Assembly (NCBI RefSeq): GCF_024721175.1
Contig: NZ_CP099402.1
Location: 868,001 to 932,000, forward strand
Origin: Rhizobium sp. Pop5
GTDB lineage: Bacteria; Pseudomonadota; Alphaproteobacteria; Rhizobiales; Rhizobiaceae
DNA: 64,000 bases
Direction of reading: 5' to 3'
The notes below the pieces were generated by a model. The model saw only the letters and a list, made by a program, of their open reading frames with translations, ran no database searches and had not been told where the DNA came from. Shown in pieces: positions 26,206 through 34,558 of this stretch. The first letter of the stretch is position 1. Each line of letters begins with the position of its first letter. The position numbers were made by a program, and so were the translations under genes.

Positions 26206-27057
26206 TCAAATCACCGGTTTGCGCAGAAGGATGACGATGAGCACGCTGAATGCCACGAGCGGCGCCCAAGCGGGATTGACGACGGACATGGTAAGGCTCT
26301 CGGCCACGCCGATCAGTACTCCGGCACCCAGTGCTCCGATGGGGCTGCCCAATCCGCCAATGATGGCGACGGCAAATACGACCCCGATCCAGGCCTCGAT
26401 TTGAGATGGAGCCAAAGTTCCGATCAGGGCGATGAAGACGCCGGCGATCCCGGCTGTCGCCGAGCAAAGGCCAGCCAGAATATATGACACGCGCGTGGCA
26501 TTGATTCCGAAAGCCGACGCGACGGGGGCGTCATGGGCAGCGGCACGCAGCGCCTTGCCGAGCATCGTCCTGTTCAACGCGTACCAGGCGCCTCCAGCAA
26601 GCACGCCGGCGCAGACAAAGGCCGAAAGCTCCAGCACGGGCACGAAGATCGGACCGAGACGGATGGTAGCCTGGGCATAGGGTGTTTCGTAACGGAGGAA
26701 GTCGGCCGACCAGATCCATTGGATCAGCGACTCGATCAGGATGGTGACGCCGAACGTCACCAGCAGAGAGGCGAACTCCTTCACCTTGAAGCGCACGAAC
26801 ACGCTGTGCAAGGCAACGCCGAGCGCAAAGAACAGCGGAGCGATCAGAAGAGCGCTCAAGAATGCCGGAACGCCATAAACGGTGCCGAGCTGGTAGGTCA
26901 GGTAAGCGCCAAGGAACGCCAGCGCGAAGTGGCTGAGATTCACCAGCTTCAACAGGCCCCAGCTCAGGCTGAGACCCATCGCCAGCAGGCCATAGATCCC
27001 GCCCAACAGGACGCCGCCGACAGCGGATTGCAAGAAGAGAGCGGCGGTCATCGGCAT
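26206..27057 (-). CDS. Liv-type ABC transporter permease, LivH (module A)
   Basis: This is a 283-residue inner-membrane permease of the LivH family. It has multiple hydrophobic segments beginning FLQSAVGGVLLGGIYGLLAM, with the characteristic GIYGLLAMGLSLSWGLLKLV and a later AIIGGLGSPIGALGAGVLIG. It is the first gene of the transporter-cupin-enolase operon. ATG at 27057 is chosen; ATG 27051 is an alternative, and the frame is open from GTG 27144, which lies in the operator and is not plausible. Confidence 0.92.
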   Translation of the reverse strand: MPMTAALFLQSAVGGVLLGGIYGLLAMGLSLSWGLLKLVNLSHFALAFLGAYLTYQLGTVYGVPAFLSALLIAPLFFALGVALHSVFVRFKVKEFASLLVTFGVTILIESLIQWIWSADFLRYETPYAQATIRLGPIFVPVLELSAFVCAGVLAGGAWYALNRTMLGKALRAAAHDAPVASAFGINATRVSYILAGLCSATAGIAGVFIALIGTLAPSQIEAWIGVVFAVAIIGGLGSPIGALGAGVLIGVAESLTMSVVNPAWAPLVAFSVLIVILLRKPVI

Positions 27058-27129
27058 CCGCGTCCTGCTGACGTGATGACCGATGCCAGGAATACCAGAA
27101 CATCCATACGTTATGCCTCCTCCCGTTTG

Positions 27130-27143
27130 CGCTAACGTTCGCA
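27130..27143 (-). promoter_or_regulatory. LacI-family operator 4 (before Liv operon)
   Basis: CGCTAACGTTCGCA shares the GCTAACGTT core. It lies about 73 bases upstream of livH and about 270 bases upstream of the divergent LacI-family gene. It is the only copy in this divergent region, so it may serve the transporter operon, the regulator gene, or both. Confidence 0.75.
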
Positions 27144-27416
27144 CAGCATTCGTCCCACAGCACGACCCTCATGTCAACGGCTTTGGAGACGTTAAGTGGC
27201 GCCCAAGCTCCTCCGCGACCGCAGCGGCGCTGGCGCGGCGATCCCCGCAACAGGATTAATCGCCTGAAATATTTCTATTTTTATACAGTAACCGGTCATT
27301 GCGCCCTAACGTCACGGGCAAAAATTAAATCATTGCTACTTAAACGGTATGGAAAGTTTGACATCTGCGACGTCAATGCTATCGTTGGCCAAATCGATCA
27401 TTCGAGCCAGAGCACA

Positions 27417-28418
27417 ATGGTAACAATTAAAGACATAGCCGCGGTACTTCAAGTTTCCCCTTCGACCGTGGGGCGCGCTCTTGCCGACGATCGCCGCATC
27501 AGCGCCGAGATGAAGCGAAAGGTGAACGAAGCGGCAGCTCAAGCGGGCTACGTTGCCAATCGCGCCGCACGGATGATGCGCGGCGTTCAGAGTAATCTCG
27601 TCGGACTGATCGTCCCAGATATCAGGAACAGCTTTTATTCAACGATCGCCCATGCTCTCTCGCGCTGCCTTCTGTCGGCGAATTACCAACTGACTTTGTG
27701 TGAAACCGACGACGATCGCATGCATGAGCTTCGCCACATCAAGGAACTGACGAGTGTGAACGTCGCCGGGATCATTCTCGTCCCGAGCGCCAAGCCTCAT
27801 CCCGATTCTGCGCGAATCCTGAAGATGACGCCTCATATCCAATTGCTGCGAAAGGCGCCGCTGCTCGGCGATCAATGGTTTGGGATTGATGACAGACGGG
27901 CGCTTTACGAGAGCACTGAACATATCATCAACGAAGGTCACAAACGGATTGCTTATATCGGCGGCACGGAAGAACTGCCCACCGGCGCGGCTCGCGTGCA
28001 GGGTTTCCGGGACGCCGTAAGAAACTCTGGCCAAACGATCGTCGTTCATGAGGAACTGGGGGCGCCCTCCTCGCCCGAATTCGGACGGGAGGCGGTGCGG
28101 CGCCTTCTCTCCCTGAAGGATCGACCGACGGCGCTCGTGATCGGTGCGGTCCAAAACACCTCCGGCGTCATCGATGAAATCCAGGACCAGGCTTTGAGCG
28201 TTCCCCGAGACATTTCGGTCATCGGGTTCGGCGATGAACTTGGATATCGGTGGTGGGGTCCGGGACTGACGACAGTCCAATTGCCTGTTTCGGAGTTGGC
28301 AACCGCTTGCGGGCTTTGGTTCCTGCACCACCTTCAGAACAAGGGTGACCTCAGCAAACCCTACAGCTTCATTTCCCCTCCCCAATTGGTCATTCGCGGC
28401 AGCACGGGCGCTCCATAA
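27417..28418 (+). CDS. LacI-family transcriptional regulator, probable master regulator of module A
   Basis: This 333-residue LacI/GalR regulator has an N-terminal helix-turn-helix and hinge: VTIKDIAAVLQVSPSTVGRA and MKRKVNEAAAQAGYVANRAA. A periplasmic-binding-protein-like effector domain follows, with GLIVPDIRNSFYSTIAHAL, HIINEGHKRIAYIGG and ISVIGFGDELG. The ATG at 27417 gives the canonical N terminus; the frame is open upstream but not regulator-like. It is the only LacI-family gene in the window, and it lies inside the block where all six TAACGTT palindromes occur, so it most likely represses them. The inducer is unknown. Confidence 0.9.
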   Translation: MVTIKDIAAVLQVSPSTVGRALADDRRISAEMKRKVNEAAAQAGYVANRAARMMRGVQSNLVGLIVPDIRNSFYSTIAHALSRCLLSANYQLTLCETDDDRMHELRHIKELTSVNVAGIILVPSAKPHPDSARILKMTPHIQLLRKAPLLGDQWFGIDDRRALYESTEHIINEGHKRIAYIGGTEELPTGAARVQGFRDAVRNSGQTIVVHEELGAPSSPEFGREAVRRLLSLKDRPTALVIGAVQNTSGVIDEIQDQALSVPRDISVIGFGDELGYRWWGPGLTTVQLPVSELATACGLWFLHHLQNKGDLSKPYSFISPPQLVIRGSTGAP

Positions 28419-28442
28419 CCCGGTGACGCCTGCTCAATAGCG

Positions 28443-28482
28443 GAGAGGTGCACGTCTCACGCAACGCGCACCTCTCTTGTTT
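28443..28482 (+). terminator. hairpin terminator between convergent lacI-family and CMD genes
   Basis: GAGAGGTGC (28443-28451) pairs with GCACCTCTC (28468-28476), followed on the plus strand by TTGTTT. It lies 25 bases after the regulator stop in a convergent intergenic region, and fits a Rho-independent terminator for the regulator gene. Confidence 0.65.
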
Positions 28483-28602
28483 GGCCGCGATTCATCCGCC
28501 AGCCGAGGGCAAGACGCTGATAGCTCCGGATTGCGAAGATGAGCCGCCGCCGAAATCATGTAGCGAGCCAGCGAGGCCAAAAGCGCCCCGCTGACCGACC
28601 CA

Positions 28603-29136
28603 TCATCGATACCCCTCTTCGAGATCGATCTTCAGCGCGCCCATCAGACGAACACCGGAGTTATACCAAGCAACGTTGATCGCGAGCTCGACAAGCTGCT
28701 TTTCCGTCAAAAACCTCGCCAGGTCTTTCCATGCCTCGTCGGAAACATCGACGTTGAGCGTCGACTCCTTGGCAAACGCCATCACGGCCTTTTCCTGTTC
28801 GTCAAAAAGCTCGGAAGTTTCGAAGTTCGGTATTGCGTGAAATTGCTCTTCCGACAGTCCGGCCTTGAGGCCATGAGAATGATGGTGCTTCACCTCGTAT
28901 TCCGAATTTGTGCAATAGCCGACCGTAAGGATGGCCATTTCTCTCAGCTTGGGGCTGAGATCGGCTGCACGCACGGCATTTGCGTAGGTCAGGAAGTCGT
29001 TGAGGATCGCCGGCGCATTGGCAAGCGCAAGGAAGATGTTTCCCGTCGGAACTTTCCTTTCGTTCAGCAGGCGCGCGTTGAGCGCCGGCTCCGTTTCGGC
29101 CAGCTCCGAATTCGAGACGTATCTTACTCGTGCCAT
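28603..29136 (-). CDS. carboxymuconolactone decarboxylase (AhpD-like) family protein
   Basis: This is a 177-residue protein of the CMD/AhpD fold. The core reads LREMAILTVGYCTNSEYEVK, then HHHSHGLKAGLSEEQ, with ELAINVAWYNSGVRLMGAL near the C terminus. The AhpD CxxC pair is missing (a single Cys), which argues for a decarboxylase or lactone-type role and against peroxidase chemistry. ATG 29136 follows GGTGGAG. It forms its own unit behind operator 5 and is divergent from nothing: the upstream neighbour, also leftward, is the FAH-family gene. The substrate is probably a ring-cleavage product of module A. Confidence 0.85.
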   Translation of the reverse strand: MARVRYVSNSELAETEPALNARLLNERKVPTGNIFLALANAPAILNDFLTYANAVRAADLSPKLREMAILTVGYCTNSEYEVKHHHSHGLKAGLSEEQFHAIPNFETSELFDEQEKAVMAFAKESTLNVDVSDEAWKDLARFLTEKQLVELAINVAWYNSGVRLMGALKIDLEEGYR

Positions 29137-29209
29137 TTCTCCACCCTCAATTTGCCGTCGTAGATCGACTTGCCCAATCGTCCAGGCAAGTGCCGTGACC
29201 AAGGTCAAG

Positions 29210-29223
29210 TGCTAACGTTTGCA
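29210..29223 (-). promoter_or_regulatory. LacI-family operator 5 (before CMD gene)
   Basis: TGCTAACGTTTGCA matches the module A consensus, with one mismatch from a perfect palindrome. It lies 73 bases upstream of the CMD-family start, the same distance as operator 4 to livH. Confidence 0.75.
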
Positions 29224-29274
29224 TTGATAGCATTCCGAAATATGAGGTCAACCAAAATCTTTCCGGATGCGAAA

Positions 29275-30054
29275 TTAGGCCCGATGAGAAGCGGCGACGA
29301 CAGGATTTTTCAAGATGCCGATGCCGGGAATTTCGACTTCGAGCTCGTCGCCTAGCTGGATCGGGCCAACCCCGGCCGGCGTGCCGGTCATGATCACATC
29401 GCCTGGCAGAAGCGTCATGAAGCGGCTGAGATAAGCAACGATGTCGGCCACCGAGTAAACCAGATCTCGCGTGTTTCCCGACTGTTTGACCATCCCGTTT
29501 TGACGAAGGATGACGTCCAAATCGGTCGGATCAAGATCGGTTACGATGGCCGGACCCATCGGGGCAAAGGTATCGTAGCCCTTGCCTGCCAACAGGCAGC
29601 CGAATTTGCTTTCCTGGCGCTGAATGATGCGATCGCTGATATCGTTGCCGCATGTGTAGCCAAGGACGTGCTGCAGGGCATCTTCCTTGCTGATGTGGCG
29701 TCCGCCCTTGCCGATGATGGCGACAAGTTCAGCTTCATAATGCACGATTTCACCGTCGCACGGATATTCGATGGCATCTCCGTTTCCGCTCGCTGCCGTG
29801 CTGGGTTTCATGAACAGAACGGGCAGCGTCGGCTGCTCCTTTCCGGATTCACTGGTGTGCTCTCGGTAATTGTAGGCAACCCCAAAGATCCGGGGTCGAT
29901 CGACCGGGCATAGCAGTTGGATATCCGAGAGCGGATCCACCTCGCCGGTCCGCTCGATAATCTGGAACGGATCACCAGCGATCCGTTCGATCCTGTCTTC
30001 ACTTTCGACCCCGTAGTAAATTCCATCGGCTGCCTGGTAGCGTACAATCTTCAT
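29275..30054 (-). CDS. fumarylacetoacetate hydrolase (FAH) family protein (module A)
   Basis: This is a 259-residue FAH-superfamily enzyme. Metal and active-site segments are FGVAYNYREHTSE, the acidic pair in HYEAELVAIIGK, GYTCGNDISDR, and the C-terminal LPGDVIMTGTPAGVGP. Members hydrolyse or decarboxylate oxo-diacid ring-cleavage products and acylpyruvates. ATG 30054 is preceded by GGAGACCAAG. It is the rightmost member of the LacI-type regulon and lies behind operator 6. Together with the extradiol-type dioxygenase it supports a meta-cleavage-like sequence, although the substrate is not determined. Confidence 0.9.
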   Translation of the reverse strand: MKIVRYQAADGIYYGVESEDRIERIAGDPFQIIERTGEVDPLSDIQLLCPVDRPRIFGVAYNYREHTSESGKEQPTLPVLFMKPSTAASGNGDAIEYPCDGEIVHYEAELVAIIGKGGRHISKEDALQHVLGYTCGNDISDRIIQRQESKFGCLLAGKGYDTFAPMGPAIVTDLDPTDLDVILRQNGMVKQSGNTRDLVYSVADIVAYLSRFMTLLPGDVIMTGTPAGVGPIQLGDELEVEIPGIGILKNPVVAASHRA

Positions 30055-30069
30055 CTTGGTCTCCATTCT

Positions 30070-30083
30070 TGCTAACGTTAGCG
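30070..30083 (-). promoter_or_regulatory. LacI-family operator 6 (before FAH gene)
   Basis: TGCTAACGTTAGCG differs from the perfect palindrome at the last base only. It lies 15 bases upstream of the FAH-family start codon, and marks the right end of the regulon. The etfA fossil begins 35 bases further on. Confidence 0.75.
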
Positions 30084-30117
30084 CATCCGGCAGGGTTTCG
30101 TCAACGCATCTCCTCTC

Positions 30118-30583
30118 CCGGTCCGTGCGCACCGCCTTGTTTGCCGCCGCGGCCGAAGGCAGTTCGTCGCCGGTCGAAGCCATCGCCGCCGCGGCTAATG
30201 CTGACCTGCCCACCTTCATCAGGGATGCACCGCGAACTGAGCTCGGCGAAGATCACCATCTCCGGTGGCCGGGCGCTTGGCGGCGGAGAAGTCCAAGGAA
30301 GTCATCCTGCCGCTTGCCGACAAGCTCGGCGCTGCCGTCGGCGCCAGCCGTGCCGCCGTCGACGCCGGTTATGCGCCGAACGACTGGCAGGTCGGTCAGA
30401 CCGGCAAGGTCGTCGCCCCGCAGCTTTGTATCGCCGCCGGCATCTCCGGGGCGATCCAGCATCTGGCCGGCATGAAGGGCAGTAAGGTCATCGTCGCCAT
30501 CAACAAGGACGAGGAGGCGCCGATGTGCCAGGTCGCCGACTACGGTCTCGTCGCCGATCTTCGAGGCCCTGCCGGGAGCTCGA
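30118..30583 (+). pseudogene. etfA C-terminal fossil
   Basis: This is a decayed copy of the second half of an ETF alpha subunit. Three frames in succession give SVRTALFAAAAEGSSSPVEA, then [13 protein letters not shown], then [39 protein letters not shown] and [19 protein letters not shown]. At least two internal frameshifts and a third near the end are needed to follow the family. No N-terminal half is present. It is highly similar at DNA level to the intact etfA at 4489-5418, but in the opposite orientation. Confidence 0.85.
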
Positions 30584-30718
30584 TGGGGTGCTGCGAGCCG
30601 GCTCATGAACCTGAGCTTAGCGGTGGCGCACTATTGGCCGCGCCTCGCTCGAAGCGTCCCCCTCGACAATGATGCCGAGCCTATTGCCACGACACCGTGA
30701 CCTTGATCGTTGTAACCT

Positions 30719-31867
30719 TTAGAGACCAAGACTGCGCCTGGCTTGCATGAAGCTGCGTGCATCGTTCAGGCAGTCGACGGCAAGGAGCCGGTCGCCGCTC
30801 AGATAGGACACGGTCATGCTGGCTTCTGTAGCGCCCAGTGTGGTCGTCGTACGATCGTAGCCCCGATTGAGACCAGCGATCTGCAATTTCGTTGCATATT
30901 GATCTGACCAGAACCAGGGGCGGGGATGGTAGGGAACATTCATACCGAGGATATTGCGTGCAACGTGTTCCGCCTGGTCGATTGCGTGCGGGACCGACTC
31001 GATCCGAATTACCTCACCGGCATGTTCGAACGCGGCGCAGTCGCCTGCGGCCCAGACTGCAGGGTCGGATGTGTGGCCGAATGCGTCGACAAGGATGCCA
31101 CTTTGCGTGTCCAAGCCGGCACACTCTGCAAGACTTGTTTCAGGTCGGACACCGATCCCGACCACAACCGCGTCGAAAGACGGAGACGACCCGTGCTCCA
31201 ACGTGGCCATGACCGCCGCACCGTCCGATTTGAGCCCAGCAAGGCCGGTACCCTCGCGGATGTCGACGCCTTGGGAGCGGTGCAATTCCCGAAAGTAGGC
31301 AGCCGTCGGTTCAGCGGCCACGCGGTTGAGGATACGTGGCGCCATCTCGACCAGCGTCACCGCGACACCAGCCTGGCGTGCGGCCGCTGCCACTTCTAGC
31401 CCGACATAGCCCCCGCCGACGACGAGAAGGCGAGCGCCGTGAACGAGAAGTGGTCGCAGTGCATCCGCATCTGCCTTGCTCCTCAGGTAGAAGATCCTGT
31501 CGATGCCTTCCGTCATACACGCCGGCAAGCGCACCGGACTGGACCCCATGGCAAGAACGAGATGATCGTAGGGCAATTGCGCTCGTGATGTCTCGACGGT
31601 CTTGCAGGCGAGATCGATAGAGAGTGCGGGTTCGTCGGGCCGTAGGTCTATCCCGTTTCGCTCGTAAAAGTCGTCATTGCGAAGCGACAGGCGCTCGGCC
31701 GCAAGCGTTCCGAGCAGGTATGCCTTGCTGAGCGGCGGGCGTTGATAGGGCGTCACCTCCTCAGCGCCGAGCAGCGTTATGACACCTTCGAACTTCTCCT
31801 GCCGCAGTGTTGCCGCCGCGGCGAAGCCGGCTTGCCCGGCGCCTATAATGACAACGCGCGTGGCCAT
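30719..31867 (-). CDS. ferredoxin reductase of a P450 system
   Basis: This is a 382-residue FAD-dependent reductase of the putidaredoxin/rhodocoxin reductase type. FAD motif RVVIIGAGQAGFAAAATLRQ at the N terminus, YQRPPLSKAYLLG, NAD motif LLVVGGGYVGLEVAAAA near residue 150, and the second FAD segment VWAAGDCAAFE are all present. It transfers electrons from NAD(P)H to the ferredoxin encoded three bases upstream. It is the last gene of the P450-ferredoxin-reductase operon. Confidence 0.92.
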   Translation of the reverse strand: MATRVVIIGAGQAGFAAAATLRQEKFEGVITLLGAEEVTPYQRPPLSKAYLLGTLAAERLSLRNDDFYERNGIDLRPDEPALSIDLACKTVETSRAQLPYDHLVLAMGSSPVRLPACMTEGIDRIFYLRSKADADALRPLLVHGARLLVVGGGYVGLEVAAAARQAGVAVTLVEMAPRILNRVAAEPTAAYFRELHRSQGVDIREGTGLAGLKSDGAAVMATLEHGSSPSFDAVVVGIGVRPETSLAECAGLDTQSGILVDAFGHTSDPAVWAAGDCAAFEHAGEVIRIESVPHAIDQAEHVARNILGMNVPYHPRPWFWSDQYATKLQIAGLNRGYDRTTTTLGATEASMTVSYLSGDRLLAVDCLNDARSFMQARRSLGL

Positions 31868-31870
31868 GGT

Positions 31871-32191
31871 TTACATCCCCCTGGGGACGCGGATTATCGC
31901 GCCGTCAAGCCGAGCGTCCACCTTGATCTGGCAACCGAGTCGGCTGCCGGGTTCACGGGCCGCGGTGGTGAAATCGAGCATGTCATTTTCGTGGTCGCTG
32001 GCAGGATCGAGCCTGCTCGCGAGGTCCTCATCGATGATCACGTGGCAAGTCGCGCAGGCGGCGGCGCCATTGCATTCGGCGACGATACCCGTCACCGAAT
32101 TCTGCAGGGCAACCTCCATCAGGCTGAGACCCAGGGATGCGTTGCATGCACGTGCGCTTCCGTCCGGAAGTATGAATGTGACGTTGGCCAT
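31871..32191 (-). CDS. 2Fe-2S ferredoxin (adrenodoxin type)
   Basis: This 106-residue ferredoxin has the cluster ligands in the spacing C-x5-C-x2-C (ECNGAAACATCHV) plus a fourth Cys in SRLGCQIKVD. It matches the adrenodoxin/putidaredoxin class that serves bacterial class I P450s. GGAGGAAAAA precedes the ATG. It is encoded between the P450 and the reductase and is presumably their electron shuttle. Confidence 0.93.
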   Translation of the reverse strand: MANVTFILPDGSARACNASLGLSLMEVALQNSVTGIVAECNGAAACATCHVIIDEDLASRLDPASDHENDMLDFTTAAREPGSRLGCQIKVDARLDGAIIRVPRGM

Positions 32192-32203
32192 TTTTTCCTC
32201 CTC

Positions 32204-33397
32204 TCAAACCTCCCAGGTCACGGGCAGGGTGGTCGGCCCGCGGAAAACCCATCCGTGAACGCGCACCTCGTCATGACGGGCAAGACGCAAATTGCGAAGG
32301 CGTTCGAATAGTCCGGGTACGACAAGACGACCAACCATATGGCGGGCAAGCCAGGCGCCGGCACAGAAGTGAGGGCCGGCCCCGAAAGCCAGATGCGATT
32401 TCTTTTCCCGGAAGACGTCGAAATGGTCGGGAGCCTCGAAGCGGCTTCCGTCGCGGTTGGCCGCGCCGACGCATAAGCCGATCTGGTCCCCCTCGTGCAG
32501 CTGGATGCCGGAAAAAACCACGTCTCGCGTCACTCGGCGCGGATACATGCCGATCGGCGAGATCCAACGGACGGATTCCTCGAAAGCCGTCGGCCAAAGG
32601 TTCGGGTCAGCCTTGACCCGTTCCAGCTGATCGGGGTTCTCGAGAAGTCCGAGCAACAGCGTCAGGATGGAGTCGCGTGGTTCGTTCAGGCCACCGCCAA
32701 CCGCAACCTTGATATTCGCATAGATCTGCTCGAGGCTATGAGGATCCTCCGCATGGAGCATCGAAGACAGAACGGAACCGTTCGGCTGGTCACGATGGTA
32801 GGGCAGCGCGCGTTGGATTGCATCTTCAACGCCGCGTGCGGCGTCCTCCGCCTTTTGGGAGATTTCGGGATCGGCCGAGTAGTTGCCGGCGCCGTCGATC
32901 AAGGATTGCGACCAGAGCGCCATCGTCTGCCAGTCGATGTCGATGAAACCGAGCACCTCCGCCAATGCCCGGCCGGCCATCGGGGCGGCGAGCGCATTCA
33001 GCAGATCAGCCTCGCCGTCTTTCTCGAAAGTGGCGACCACCTCGTCGAAAATGATTTCCAGTCGCGGTGCCCAACAGGATTTGACCGCGCCCGGTCGCAG
33101 CGCTGGCTCGATGGCCTTGCGTTCGCGTGCGTGAAGCTCCCCATCCTTACGCATCATGGTGTGGCCCATGACCTTGTTGACGAGGGATTGCGGATTGACC
33201 GACGAGAATGTCTCAGAATCACGTTCCATGGCCACGACGTCGTCGTAGCGGGTCGCAACCATGATATTGGCGGCTTCGATCTTGACGATGGCAGCCATTT
33301 TGCGAGCGCGTTCGAAAGTCGGATAAGGATCCTTCAAAAGCTCGCCGAACGAGACATCCGAAATTGCGGGCACAGATCTTTGATCGTTTGCAGGCAT
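32204..33397 (-). CDS. cytochrome P450 with atypical I-helix
   Basis: This is a 397-residue bacterial cytochrome P450. The heme-thiolate motif is FGAGPHFCAGAWLAR with Cys345, and the ExxR motif is at 274-277 (ESVR). The I-helix motif reads GGGLNEPRD at 234-242 and lacks the usual acid-alcohol pair (A/G-G-x-D/E-T), an oddity shared by some other bacterial P450s. GGAGGAG precedes the ATG at 33397. With the ferredoxin and reductase genes it makes a complete three-component monooxygenase. The substrate is unknown; hydroxylation or O-demethylation of an aromatic feeding module B is a reasonable guess. A divergent LysR gene probably controls it. Confidence 0.9.
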   Translation of the reverse strand: MPANDQRSVPAISDVSFGELLKDPYPTFERARKMAAIVKIEAANIMVATRYDDVVAMERDSETFSSVNPQSLVNKVMGHTMMRKDGELHARERKAIEPALRPGAVKSCWAPRLEIIFDEVVATFEKDGEADLLNALAAPMAGRALAEVLGFIDIDWQTMALWSQSLIDGAGNYSADPEISQKAEDAARGVEDAIQRALPYHRDQPNGSVLSSMLHAEDPHSLEQIYANIKVAVGGGLNEPRDSILTLLLGLLENPDQLERVKADPNLWPTAFEESVRWISPIGMYPRRVTRDVVFSGIQLHEGDQIGLCVGAANRDGSRFEAPDHFDVFREKKSHLAFGAGPHFCAGAWLARHMVGRLVVPGLFERLRNLRLARHDEVRVHGWVFRGPTTLPVTWEV

Positions 33398-33522
33398 TGT
33401 ATCTCCTCCAATCTCGCCCTCCAGCGAGTTGCTCAGCGATGAAGTTACAAAGAGACTTTCCTTGCGACAATTGGATGGATACGATGAATGTCATCGGATT
33501 TTTCGATGACCCAGGAAAAGCG

Positions 33523-34485
33523 ATGATTCCGGACGATTTGGCCCAGATCGATTTGAGATCGATGCATGTGCTTGTTGCAGTCCATGACGCAAGGTCGTTT
33601 TCTGCTGCGGCTGTGCAGTTGGATATCAGCCAGTCCACGGTGAGTTATGCGATCGACCGCCTTCGCCGCGCATTCCGCGACCCCCTCTTTGTGCGGCAGG
33701 GCAACAGCATTGCCGAGACGGACAAGTGCAAGGATCTCGTCTCGCAAGCGCGCGAGATCGTCGACCGCATGCTGGCGATTGCCGTACCGGAGGAATTCGA
33801 TCCCGAGACCGCGGACGGTACAGTGACACTTTCATGCAATCACCACGAGCGCTTCCTGCTGCTGCCAACGTTCATCCCGGCCTTGCGGGCGGCGGCGCCG
33901 AAGGTGGTGCTCAATGTCTTGGAATCGGCCGTCAACGGAAAGCAGCAGTTGAAGGAAAACAGCGCCGATATCGTGCTTGGGCCAGTCCGCATCCTCGGAG
34001 AAGGCTATTTCCGTAGAAGGATATTCTCCGACCACTATTCCTGTGTCATGGATGCGCAAAATCCGCTTGCCGCCGATGAATTGACGCTTGAGCGCTTCCG
34101 CAAAGCCGCTCATGTCGCCGTCACGCACAACGGCCAATGGCAGGCGCTTTATTTCGCGGCGCTGCGTGAACACGACATCTTTCTCACGCCGCAGCTCACC
34201 CTTCCAAGTCACGATAGTATTGAACTAATGATTGCTGGCACGGACCTTGTTGCGACCATTCCCAACAGGCTGGCACGTGCCTACGGCGGGCGACTCTGCG
34301 TGCGGCGTTTTCCGGTTCACATTGCAATCGACATCGACATGTATTGGACAGAGCGGACCCATAAATCGGGCTTGCATCGCTGGGCACGGCAGTTGTTGGC
34401 TGACGTGACGACGTCATGTCTCAATCGGTCGCCGGACGGAGACGATCACCGCGAGTATCGGGGGGAGGTCAGTTCAGAACGATAA
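33523..34485 (+). CDS. LysR-family regulator, NodD/PcpR-like
   Basis: This is a 320-residue LysR-type regulator. The winged helix reads IDLRSMHVLVAVHDARSFSA and LDISQSTVSYAIDRLRRAF, followed by a NodD-like effector domain. It is divergent from the P450 operon and probably responds to that operon's aromatic or isoprenoid substrate. The frame is open from 33364. ATG 33523, with AGGA about eight bases upstream, gives a compact N terminus, but ATG 33484 is also possible. Confidence 0.83.
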   Translation: MIPDDLAQIDLRSMHVLVAVHDARSFSAAAVQLDISQSTVSYAIDRLRRAFRDPLFVRQGNSIAETDKCKDLVSQAREIVDRMLAIAVPEEFDPETADGTVTLSCNHHERFLLLPTFIPALRAAAPKVVLNVLESAVNGKQQLKENSADIVLGPVRILGEGYFRRRIFSDHYSCVMDAQNPLAADELTLERFRKAAHVAVTHNGQWQALYFAALREHDIFLTPQLTLPSHDSIELMIAGTDLVATIPNRLARAYGGRLCVRRFPVHIAIDIDMYWTERTHKSGLHRWARQLLADVTTSCLNRSPDGDDHREYRGEVSSER

Positions 34486-34558
34486 CCGGTAGCCTCGGCC
34501 TTACTCCTTGATCGCCTTCTTTTCAACGGAACAGGTAAAAAGCCACTCCGATGAGCGC

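Noticed and set aside
30265..30672. Short intact-looking plus-strand gene with ETF alpha similarity
   Set aside because: It lacks the N-terminal two thirds of EtfA and leaves the family frame before the end; homology continues upstream in other frames, so it is part of a pseudogene.
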